A stretch of 64,000 bases of DNA, taken from positions 131,361 through 195,360 of the forward strand of contig NZ_FNPT01000008.1 of the NCBI RefSeq assembly GCF_900107375.1. Reading direction: 5' to 3'. Shown here in pieces: positions 1-6,833 of the stretch. The first letter of the stretch is position 1; every line of letters starts with the position of its first letter. The position numbers were made by a program, and so were the translations under genes. This DNA is from Lysobacter sp. yr284 (GTDB taxonomy: Bacteria > Pseudomonadota > Gammaproteobacteria > Xanthomonadales > Xanthomonadaceae). The notes beneath the pieces were generated by a model. The model made no database searches and was not told where the DNA came from. It saw nothing but the letters and a program-made list of their open reading frames with translations.

Positions 1-277
1 CGTGCTTGCCCGCGGCCAGCGCGGCGCGCGCGAGCGGCGCGTGGCTGTGGTTGGGGGTGGCGATCACGACCAGGTCGGCGCGCGCGTCGGTGGCGGCCTG
101 CAGCGGGTCGGCGACGACCGCGGCGGCGGGAAAATCGGCGCCGACCTTGGCCGCGTCGCTGGAGCCGACCACGGCCAGCGCCAGCCCCGGCGTGGCCGCG
201 ATCAAGGGCGCGTGGAAGGTCTTGCCGGCGAAGCCGTAGCCGACCAGGGCGACGCGGAGAGGGGCGGGTTCGCTCAT
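1..277 (-). CDS. Gfo/Idh/MocA-family oxidoreductase, N-terminal fragment
   Basis: This is the first 92 codons of a gene whose 3' end lies beyond the left edge. It starts at an ATG at 277. The protein opens with a classic NAD(P)-binding beta-alpha-beta: VALVGYGFAGKTFHAPLI, with GxGxxG-type glycines followed by the family-typical FHAP. About 50 residues on it has VVIATPNHSH, the conserved TPNxxH segment of Gfo/Idh/MocA dehydrogenases. Such proteins are cytoplasmic NAD(P)-dependent sugar or polyol oxidoreductases; the substrate cannot be told from this half. It is divergent from the transporter at 474, with a 196-bp gap that could carry both promoters. The family assignment is firm; the substrate is unknown. 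Confidence 0.85.
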   Translation of the reverse strand, partial: MSEPAPLRVALVGYGFAGKTFHAPLIAATPGLALAVVGSSDAAKVGADFPAAAVVADPLQAATDARADLVVIATPNHSHAPLARAALAAGKH

Positions 278-473
278 GGCCAGGGCGATCGATGCGGGGG
301 AGCGTCCACCTTGCCGGATCGCGCCGCGCGCGGCCAGCGGCCGCGACGATCCGCCTGCCTGCGCGCCTGGCGTCGGCGACGGCCGCGGCACGGGCTACGA
401 CCTTCGTGCCTTTGCCGAACCGGGCCGGGATCGGGTATCAATGCAGCACCTCCCCCCACAATCCGGACACCCG

Positions 474-1754
474 ATGAGCGCAGCCGCGCCGGCCACGGTC
501 AATTCCCCCTCGCGCGTGCTGTTCGCGAGCCTGATCGGCACCACCATCGAGTTCTTCGACTTCTACATCTACGCCACCGCCGCGGTGCTGGTGTTCCCGC
601 AGCTGTTCTTTCCTTCGGCCGATCCCAACACCGCGCAGCTGCAGTCGCTGGCCGCGTTCGCGCTGGCGTTCTTCGCCCGCCCGATCGGCGCGGCGCTGTT
701 CGGCCACTTCGGCGACCGCATTGGGCGCAAGGCCACGCTGGTGGCGGCGCTGCTGACGATGGGCCTGTCGACGGTGGTCATCGGCCTGCTGCCGACCTAC
801 CACAGCATCGGCATCCTCGCGCCGATCGCGCTGGCGCTGTGCCGCTTCGGCCAGGGCCTGGGCCTGGGCGGCGAGTGGGGCGGCGCGGTGCTGCTGGCGA
901 CCGAGAACGCGCCGCCGGGCAAGCGCGCCTGGTACGGCATGTTCCCGCAGCTGGGCGCGCCGATCGGCTTCTTCCTGTCGACCGGCATCTTCCTGCTGCT
1001 GACCGACCTGATGGGCGACGAGGCGTTCTTCGCCTGGGGCTGGCGGATTCCGTTCCTGGCCAGCGCGGCGCTGGTGTTCGTCGGCCTGTGGGTGCGCCTG
1101 CGCATCAGCGAGACGCCGGCGTTCCGCAAGGCGATGGACCACCACGAGCGGGTCAAGGTGCCGATGGTCAGCGTGCTGCTGAAGCATCCCGGCGCCTTGA
1201 TCGCCGGCACCTTCGCCGCGCTGGCGACGTTCGTGCTGTTCTACTTGATGACGGTGTTCGCGCTGGGCTGGGGCACCTCGCACCTGGGCTACACCCGCCA
1301 CCAGTTCCTGTTGCTGCAGCTGGGCAGCGTGCTGTGCTTCGCCGCGACCATCCCGCTGTCGGCGGTGTTCGCCGACCGCAAGGGCCGGCGCCTGGCGATG
1401 ATCGTCTCGACCCTGGCGGTGATGCTGTTCGGGGTGCTGTTCGAGCGCCTGTTCGTGGCCGGCAACCCCTGGGGCGTGTTCGCGTTCCTGAGCCTGGGCC
1501 TGGGCGTGATGGGCCTGACCTACGGGCCGCTGGGCACGATCCTGGCGGAGATGTTCCCGACCGCGGTGCGCTACACCGGCGCCTCGCTGGCGTTCAACTT
1601 CGCCGGCATCCTCGGCGCCTCGCTGGCGCCGTCGATCGCGATGTTCCTGGCCGAGCGCTACAGCCTGGCCTACGTCGGTTATTACCTGGCCGCCGCCGGC
1701 GCGCTGACCTTGATCGCGCTGTTGATGATGCGCGAGGACGAACCGGCGGGGTGA
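474..1754 (+). CDS. MHS-type major facilitator transporter (metabolite:H+ symporter)
   Basis: A 426-residue inner-membrane transporter of the major facilitator superfamily. The N-terminal half has the MHS signature: IGTTIEFFDFYIYATAA at about residues 22-38, the loop-2/3 motif GHFGDRIGRKATL, and LGGEWGGAVLLATENAP in TM4-5. The central loop contains RISETPAF, also typical of the ShiA/ProP/YhjE group. About twelve hydrophobic segments can be seen and the length fits the family. I chose the ATG at 474 (MSAAAPATV) because the frame upstream of it reads as arginine/proline-rich non-membrane sequence. MHS members import small organic acids, osmolytes or shikimate with protons; the substrate here is not predictable. 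It is divergent from the oxidoreductase at 1-277, so a shared catabolic role is possible but unproven. Confidence 0.9.
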   Translation: MSAAAPATVNSPSRVLFASLIGTTIEFFDFYIYATAAVLVFPQLFFPSADPNTAQLQSLAAFALAFFARPIGAALFGHFGDRIGRKATLVAALLTMGLSTVVIGLLPTYHSIGILAPIALALCRFGQGLGLGGEWGGAVLLATENAPPGKRAWYGMFPQLGAPIGFFLSTGIFLLLTDLMGDEAFFAWGWRIPFLASAALVFVGLWVRLRISETPAFRKAMDHHERVKVPMVSVLLKHPGALIAGTFAALATFVLFYLMTVFALGWGTSHLGYTRHQFLLLQLGSVLCFAATIPLSAVFADRKGRRLAMIVSTLAVMLFGVLFERLFVAGNPWGVFAFLSLGLGVMGLTYGPLGTILAEMFPTAVRYTGASLAFNFAGILGASLAPSIAMFLAERYSLAYVGYYLAAAGALTLIALLMMREDEPAG

Positions 1755-1817
1755 GCCATCGGCGCGGCGGGCCGGCGCAGGTCCCCTGGCCTTGCGTGCG
1801 CGCCGCCGCGGCGCGGG

Positions 1818-2633
1818 TCAGCGGTCGCGGCGGTAGACGTGCCGGGTCGCGCGCAATCCCTTCGGGAACAGCTTGCGCACCCAGCCGCGCAGCGACGCGT
1901 CGGCGCGCAGCGCCAGGTCGCGCACGCGCTGCTCGGGGCGGCCGCGGAACGAGGTCGGGTGGAAATAGTCGGCATCGCCGACCGGATGGTCGGAGAAGTA
2001 GTAGTTCGACACGCAGCAGCGCGCGCGGTCGCTGCGGTTGGGCGACACCGAGTGCCAGGAATGTTGGTCGGTCACCATCAGCGCGAGGCGGTTGAAGCGG
2101 CTGACCACGGTGATCGGCTCGCCCTGCGGGCCCTGCGGCCACAGCTCCAGGTTGGCGCCGTCGGCCTGGCTCCAGTCCGGCGACACGTAATACAGCAGGT
2201 TCAGCACGCGATAGCGCTCGCGGTCCTTGTCGTGCGAATTGTCCAGGTGCGGGTTGAGGAAATGGCCCTGGCCCATGACCGAGATGCCGCCGGCGTACAG
2301 GTGCTCGTCCGGGTACAGCGAGCGCATCGCGGTGATCGCGCGCACCTGTTCGAGCACGCCCGGCTGCTGGAACGCGAACACGATTTCCTCCAGCAGCCGG
2401 TCGTGCTGGTCCATCTGCGCCGACACGTACTTCAGCTCGCGCAGGTTCTTGCGCAGCATCATGCTCGACGGCGGCGGGAACGCGGCGTGGATGCGTTGCG
2501 CCAGCGCCGGCGGCAGCAGATCGTCGACGAAGCAGTGGCGGATCGAGGACTGCCCGCGCCACTGGGCCTGCAGGGCCGCGGATTCGGCGGTCAGGCGTTG
2601 TTCGATCAGGCGGCCGATCTCGATGCGGTCCAT
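1818..2633 (-). CDS. 2-oxoglutarate/Fe(II)-dependent oxygenase
   Basis: A 271-residue cytoplasmic protein of the prolyl-4-hydroxylase-like 2OG-Fe(II) oxygenase class. The double-stranded beta-helix iron triad is visible: H129-x-D131 in NPHLDNSHD and distal H194 in SWHSVSPN. R204, in SDRARCCVSNYYF, is placed to bind the 2-oxoglutarate carboxylate. Enzymes of this fold hydroxylate protein side chains, peptides or small molecules using O2 and 2-oxoglutarate; no substrate can be inferred. It is transcribed alone, convergent with the MHS transporter gene (63-bp gap). The region upstream of its ATG at 2633 has no recognisable partner gene. Fold and metal site: confident. Role: unknown. Confidence 0.85.
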   Translation of the reverse strand: MDRIEIGRLIEQRLTAESAALQAQWRGQSSIRHCFVDDLLPPALAQRIHAAFPPPSSMMLRKNLRELKYVSAQMDQHDRLLEEIVFAFQQPGVLEQVRAITAMRSLYPDEHLYAGGISVMGQGHFLNPHLDNSHDKDRERYRVLNLLYYVSPDWSQADGANLELWPQGPQGEPITVVSRFNRLALMVTDQHSWHSVSPNRSDRARCCVSNYYFSDHPVGDADYFHPTSFRGRPEQRVRDLALRADASLRGWVRKLFPKGLRATRHVYRRDR

Positions 2634-2983
2634 GGCGGGAGCTGTGGTATTCGGTGGGAACCGCCGATTCTAACCGCTATGGGGCAGGCGGTCCCCGGGG
2701 CGGGCAATGCGGCGGCGCGAGGGGTGTGCATCCAGGCTGCAATTCCTGCGACCGCAGGCTGGCCGGGCGCCTTGGGCGGGCGGGCGCGAAGGGCCGAACC
2801 CCGGCCGTGCAGCGCGCCGTTTCCACGGCGTTCGCCCGTGCGCGGCGCGGCGCCGGCCTGGCGGCCGACTTTGCCGGAATGGGCGCCGCCGCGGGTGCGC
2901 GCGGCGCGCACGGGCGACGCGGCAGCGGCAGCGCGCATCGCCGCAGCGACCCGTCGGACGCGGCGGCGCAAGCGGCGAAGGAT
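2634..2983. other. Intergenic stretch, nothing recognised
   Basis: About 350 bp between the starts and stops of two minus-strand genes. Frames across it are open only because GC is so high; they read as low-complexity Arg/Ala/Pro sequence without family resemblance. No tRNA, clear terminator or repeat of the dispersed families was found. It probably holds the promoter for the oxygenase on the minus strand. Confidence 0.4.
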
Positions 2984-3493
2984 TCAGCGCGCGCCGGCGG
3001 CTTCGGTTTCCTGCGCGGTCAGGTACAGGCGCAGGTCGAATTCGAGCTGGTGGTAGTCGCGGCTCATGTGCGCGCACAGCTGGTAGAAGCCCTTGTCGTG
3101 CTCGCGGTGCTTGAGGTGGGCCAACTCGTGCACGGCGATCATCTCCAGGAACGGCTCGGGCGCGTCGCGGAACACGGTGGCGATGCGGATCTCGCGCGAG
3201 GCCTTGAGCCTGCCGCCTTGCACGCGCGAGATCGCGGTATGGGTGCCCAGGGCCTGGCTCACCACCTGCAGCTTGTTGTCGTAGATCACCTTGTTGAGCG
3301 GATCGGCCTTGCGCATGTAGCGATCCTTGATCGCCACCACGTAGGCGAACAGCGCCTTGTCGTCGCGCACCGCGTGGCCGCCGTGGTCGTAGCGCTTGCG
3401 CAGCGCCTCGCCGAGCTTGCCGGCGTCGATCAGCGCTTGCACTTGGGTCAGCACGTGCGGCGGGTAGCCGCGCAGGTAGCGGAGCGGGTCCAT
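2984..3493 (-). CDS. YgjP-like metallopeptidase (DUF45/M48-type)
   Basis: A 169-residue protein with the zinc-metallopeptidase signature H122-E-L-A-H126 followed by LKHREHDKGFY. This is the HExxH...H arrangement of the YgjP/WLM/DUF45 family (E. coli YgjP carries a very similar HELAHFKHRDH segment). The N-terminal part is shorter than in full YgjP-like proteins and is charged and helical. I took the ATG at 3493 (MDPLRYL), since the six residues encoded upstream (MPYRAR) add nothing conserved. It has no signal peptide, so it is probably cytoplasmic. Physiological substrate unknown. It stands alone between the oxygenase and phospholipase D-like genes on the same strand. Confidence 0.85.
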   Translation of the reverse strand: MDPLRYLRGYPPHVLTQVQALIDAGKLGEALRKRYDHGGHAVRDDKALFAYVVAIKDRYMRKADPLNKVIYDNKLQVVSQALGTHTAISRVQGGRLKASREIRIATVFRDAPEPFLEMIAVHELAHLKHREHDKGFYQLCAHMSRDYHQLEFDLRLYLTAQETEAAGAR

Positions 3494-3574
3494 GCGTGCA
3501 CGATACGGCATCGTTGCCGGTCGTGTCGGCCATTGGTGGCACGGCGACCGCGCCGGTCGGCGGCGAAGCCCGAC

Positions 3575-3671
3575 TGTAGGAGCGGCGCAAGCCGCGACCG
3601 CGACAATGCAACGGCGACGACAGCTTCGGCGTAGCTGCGTTGTCGCGGTCGCGGCTCGCGCCGCTCCTACA
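3575..3671. repeat. Long inverted repeat (REP/MITE-like hairpin)
   Basis: Two nearly perfect 32-bp arms, 3575-3606 and 3640-3671, begin and end with TGTAGGAGCGGCGCAAGCCG and its complement and enclose a 33-bp loop. This is a different sequence family from the GGGAGGGCTTCAGG elements elsewhere in the window. Hairpins of this TGTAGGAGCGGC type are, from memory, common between genes in Xanthomonadaceae and pseudomonads. It sits just downstream of the stop of the phospholipase D-like gene and could also act as a transcript end. Confidence 0.8.
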
Positions 3672-3682
3672 GAGGCTTCCGG

Positions 3683-5191
3683 TCAGAAACTCGACAGGCC
3701 GCTGGCTTCGGCGATCCGGTACCAGATCTTGCGCAGGGTCGAGTCGTCGGCGTACTTGGCGTAGTCGGCGCTGATGCTGCGTCCGTCGGTGTTGCTCCAG
3801 CTGCGTTCGAAGTACGCCCGCGCCTGCCGCGCGACCGGCGCGTCGTCGAGCGCGATCACCCGCGCGCTGGATTCCAGGTTGTAGTCGTCGAGGTTGCGGC
3901 GGGTGTAGTTGGCCGAGCCGGCGATCAGCTCGATCTTGCCGTCGCTGCCGCTGCGCAGCAGCAGCTTGGCGTGGCATTGCTCGCCGTGGGTGTCGCACCA
4001 GCGCAGCGGCACGCCGGCGGCGACCAGTTCGGCGGCGACCTGGCGGTTGGGCACGCCGTTCTTCTTGCGTCCGAACGCGTCTTCGTTCGGGTCCAGCAGC
4101 ACCCGCACCGCCACCCCGCGCTTGTGCGCGGCGGCGACCGCGTCGACCAGACGGCGGTGGGAGAAATAGAACACGGCGATGTCCAGGCGGTCGCCGCCGC
4201 GCGCGCCGTCGACCGCGGCGAGCAGGGCGTCGCGGATGCGGCCTTCGGTGAGCACCTGCACGCGCGGCGCGCTGGTGGTGTCGACGATGCTTTCGCGCGG
4301 AACCGATGTGGGCAGCGCGCGCGGCCAGGCCGCGCCCGACAGCGCCGCCACCGCGCGCTCGCTGGCCAGCAGGTCGAGCGCGGCGGCGCCGCCGAAACGC
4401 ACGGCGACGTTGCCGTGCAGGCTGCTGGCATCGTGCGGATTGGCCGAGGCCACCAGCGCGGTCCAGTCCTCGCCCTGGTCGACCACCAGGGTCTTGCGAT
4501 GGTTCGCGTTGAGGTTGAGCAGGGCCAGCCAGCTGCGCAGGCTCACCTTGCCCGGCCCGAGCGGATTGGGCAGCCAGCCGCCGTCGCTGTCGTTGCCGGC
4601 CCAGCGGCAGCACAGCTGCCACAGGCCCGACCAGGCCGGATTCGGCGTGCGCAGGCGCGCCAGGTCGGTGACCACGACCTGCACGCCGGCCTCGCGCAAC
4701 TGCTGCAGCTGCGGCGAGACGCGGCCGCCGTAGACGGTGTTGATCGGGTCGGTGATCAGCACCACGGTCAGCCCGGGCACGGCGCGCTTGCGCGCGACCA
4801 GCGCGTCGGTGAGCTCCTGGCTGAGCTTGCGGTAGCGCACTTCGCCGGAGTTCTCGCTGCCGAAATCGTTGAACAGGAACTGGTCGGCGACGATCGCGCG
4901 GCGCGCCTGGCCGATCAGGCGCAGGGCTTCGTCGAACACGTGCTGGTCGCTGTGGCGCGCGCCCTGCGGGTCGGTCCAGGTGAGATCGGTCAGCAGGGCG
5001 ACGTCGCGCGCGCTGCGCAGCGGGCCGGCGACGCCGATCCCGGGCGGCAGCGGCTTGTAGACGTGGTAGACGGCGCTGGCGATCCACGCCAGCGCGAACA
5101 GCGCCAGCGCCAGGCGCAGCCCGCGGCGCGGACGGCGGGCGGGGGCGGTGTCCGGGTCGGTATCGCGGTCGGTATCAGGGGAGGAGGGCAT
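3683..5191 (-). CDS. Membrane-anchored phospholipase D-family protein
   Basis: A 502-residue protein with a basic N-terminus (RRPRRG), one transmembrane helix at about residues 24-42 (LRLALALFALAWIASAVYHV) and two PLD half-sites. The first is NHRKTLVVDQGEDWTALVASAN, the second CHAKLLLRSGSDGKIELIAGSAN. Each has HxK followed by a downstream Asn/Ser motif in place of the strict HxKxxxxD. The layout suggests a periplasmic or inner-membrane-facing phosphodiesterase or phospholipid-modifying enzyme of the cardiolipin synthase/PLD superfamily. The exact reaction is not predictable. The ATG at 5191 follows GGAGGG-like sequence. Downstream it ends next to the 3575-3671 hairpin; upstream it is divergent from the glycosyltransferase. 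Confidence 0.85.
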   Translation of the reverse strand: MPSSPDTDRDTDPDTAPARRPRRGLRLALALFALAWIASAVYHVYKPLPPGIGVAGPLRSARDVALLTDLTWTDPQGARHSDQHVFDEALRLIGQARRAIVADQFLFNDFGSENSGEVRYRKLSQELTDALVARKRAVPGLTVVLITDPINTVYGGRVSPQLQQLREAGVQVVVTDLARLRTPNPAWSGLWQLCCRWAGNDSDGGWLPNPLGPGKVSLRSWLALLNLNANHRKTLVVDQGEDWTALVASANPHDASSLHGNVAVRFGGAAALDLLASERAVAALSGAAWPRALPTSVPRESIVDTTSAPRVQVLTEGRIRDALLAAVDGARGGDRLDIAVFYFSHRRLVDAVAAAHKRGVAVRVLLDPNEDAFGRKKNGVPNRQVAAELVAAGVPLRWCDTHGEQCHAKLLLRSGSDGKIELIAGSANYTRRNLDDYNLESSARVIALDDAPVARQARAYFERSWSNTDGRSISADYAKYADDSTLRKIWYRIAEASGLSSF

Positions 5192-5499
5192 CGATGCTGC
5201 GTTCGGGACGGTGGGCCATGGTCGAGATCGCGGGTCGCTTGCGCAAGCTCGGCCGTGCGGGGCGGCGCGCTTGCGGGAGGGCCTCAGGCCTTTGTGGGAG
5301 GGCCTTCAGGCCCGACGCTTTTCTGGTACGAAGGCATCGGGCCTGAAGGCCCTCCCACAAGGACACGGGCCTGCCCACCAAGGCACAGGGCTTTTCCGCA
5401 AGCGTCGGCCGCCGCCTCGCCAACCCTACGCCGCAGAAGGGTTGCGCCGCACCGGCGGGGGACACAAATCGGTCATCGGCCCGCCCTAGGCTGGGCAGG
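5192..5499. promoter_or_regulatory. Divergent intergenic region with palindromic repeat
   Basis: 308 bp between the start of the PLD-like gene (minus) and the GT4 gene (plus). It must contain both promoters, but I see no convincing -35/-10 pair. The middle is occupied by a copy of the dispersed GGGAGGGCCTTCAGGCCCGA element as a forward/reverse pair (5293-5360), with partial halves on each side (about 5273-5292 and 5361-5400). Confidence 0.5.
5293..5360. repeat. Dispersed palindromic element, forward/reverse pair
   Basis: The forward half TGTGGGAGGGCCTTCAGGCC...GACGCTTTT (5293-5322) is followed 8 bp later by its near-exact complement (5331-5360). Transcribed, the pair folds into a long hairpin. 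It belongs to the same family as copies near 6747, 10402, 11175, 12714, 22926 and 23786. Confidence 0.85.
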
Positions 5500-6717
5500 A
5501 TGAACATCCTGATGCTCTCGGACGTGTACTTCCCGCGGGTCAACGGGGTGTCGACCTCGATCCGCACCTTCGCCCAGTCGCTGGCGCGCATGGGCCACGC
5601 GGTGACCCTGGTGGCGCCGGACTACGGCCCAGGCAGCGGCCAGGAACTGCACGACAGCGACGAGTTCGAGATCGTCCGGCTGCCGGCGCGGGTGATCTTC
5701 TTCGATCCCGAGGACCGGCTGGTGCGCGCGCCGGAACTGCGCCGGATCCTGCCGCAGCTGGCGCAGCGGCACTGGGACGTGATCCACATCCACACCCCGT
5801 TCCAGGCCCATCGCCTGGGCGTGCGCCTGGCCGAACGCACCGGCCGGCCGACGGTGGAGACGTATCACACCTATTTCGAGGAATACATCGGCCACTACCT
5901 GCCGTGGGCGCCGGTGGCGCTGCTGCGGCTGGTGGCGCGGCGGCTGTCGCGCATGCTCTGCCACGGCGTCGATCACCTGATCGTGCCGACCGCGCAGATG
6001 GTCGAGGTGCTGGACCACTACGGCATCGCCACTCCCTCCACGGTGCTGCCGACCGGCATCGACCTGAGCGAGTTCGCGCGCGGCGACGGCGCGCGCTTCC
6101 GCGCCGAGCACGGCATCGACGCCGCGCGCCCGACCCTGGTGACGGTGAGCCGGCTGGCGGTGGAGAAGAACATCGCGTTCCTGCTGCAGGTGGCGCGCCG
6201 GCTGGTCGCGGATTTTCCCGAGCTGATGTTCATCATCGCCGGCGAAGGTCCCGACGCCGAGCGGCTGAAGCGGCTGTCGAAGGAATACGGGCTCGACGCC
6301 AACGTGCGTTTCTTCGGCAATCTCGACCGCCGCACGACCCTGCTCGACGCCTACCGCGCCGGCGACGCCTTCGTGTTCGCCTCGCCGACCGAGACCCAGG
6401 GCCTGGTGCTGATCGAGGCGATGGCGTTGGGCGTGCCGATCGTCTCCACCGCGGTGATGGGCACCGCGACCGTGCTGCGCGATGCGCGCAGCGCGGTGAT
6501 CAGCGAGGAGAACGTCGAGGACTTCGCCGCGCACGTGGCGCGGGTGCTGCGTTCGCCGGAACTGCGCGCGCAGCTGTCGGCGGCCGGGCCGGTGGACGCG
6601 CGCGGCTGGAGCACGCAGGGGTTGATGGAGCAGGTGGTGGCGCTGTACCAGCGCCTGGCGCAGGCCGCGCCGCGCAAGCTGGAAGCGTCGAAGACGCAGG
6701 CGCAGGCCGCGCGCTGA
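5500..6717 (+). CDS. GT4-family glycosyltransferase
   Basis: A 405-residue GT-B glycosyltransferase. The N-terminal acceptor domain begins NILMLSDVYFPRVNGVSTSI, the nucleotide-proximal opening typical of GT4 enzymes of the diacylglycerol glucosyltransferase/mannosyltransferase type. HTYFEEY follows in the acceptor pocket. The C-terminal donor domain shows SRLAVEKNI, IIAGEGPD and the EX7E pair in ASPTETQGLVLIEAMALG, which bind the nucleotide sugar. It is probably a cytoplasmic peripheral-membrane enzyme moving a hexose to a lipid or polysaccharide acceptor; the acceptor cannot be determined. It starts at the ATG at 5500. A copy of the dispersed palindrome follows the stop, where it may serve as a transcript end. 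Confidence 0.9.
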   Translation: MNILMLSDVYFPRVNGVSTSIRTFAQSLARMGHAVTLVAPDYGPGSGQELHDSDEFEIVRLPARVIFFDPEDRLVRAPELRRILPQLAQRHWDVIHIHTPFQAHRLGVRLAERTGRPTVETYHTYFEEYIGHYLPWAPVALLRLVARRLSRMLCHGVDHLIVPTAQMVEVLDHYGIATPSTVLPTGIDLSEFARGDGARFRAEHGIDAARPTLVTVSRLAVEKNIAFLLQVARRLVADFPELMFIIAGEGPDAERLKRLSKEYGLDANVRFFGNLDRRTTLLDAYRAGDAFVFASPTETQGLVLIEAMALGVPIVSTAVMGTATVLRDARSAVISEENVEDFAAHVARVLRSPELRAQLSAAGPVDARGWSTQGLMEQVVALYQRLAQAAPRKLEASKTQAQAAR

Positions 6718-6746
6718 GCGTCCGCCCGGCACCAGGCGGCCGCGGT

Positions 6747-6830
6747 TGCGGGACGGCCTTCAGGCCGGATGCTTTTGTTTCAGGTCGGCATGATCGGAAC
6801 CAACCGCATCGGGCCTGAAGGCCCTTGCGC
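6747..6830. repeat. Dispersed palindromic element, forward/reverse pair
   Basis: The forward half GCGGGACGGCCTTCAGGCCG...GATGCTTTT and the reverse half GCATCGGGCCTGAAGGCCC lie about 30 bp apart between two convergent genes (GT4 and MFS). The halves are more diverged than in the 5293 copy. The position suggests it could double as a bidirectional transcript end. Confidence 0.75.
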
Positions 6831-6833
6831 CGT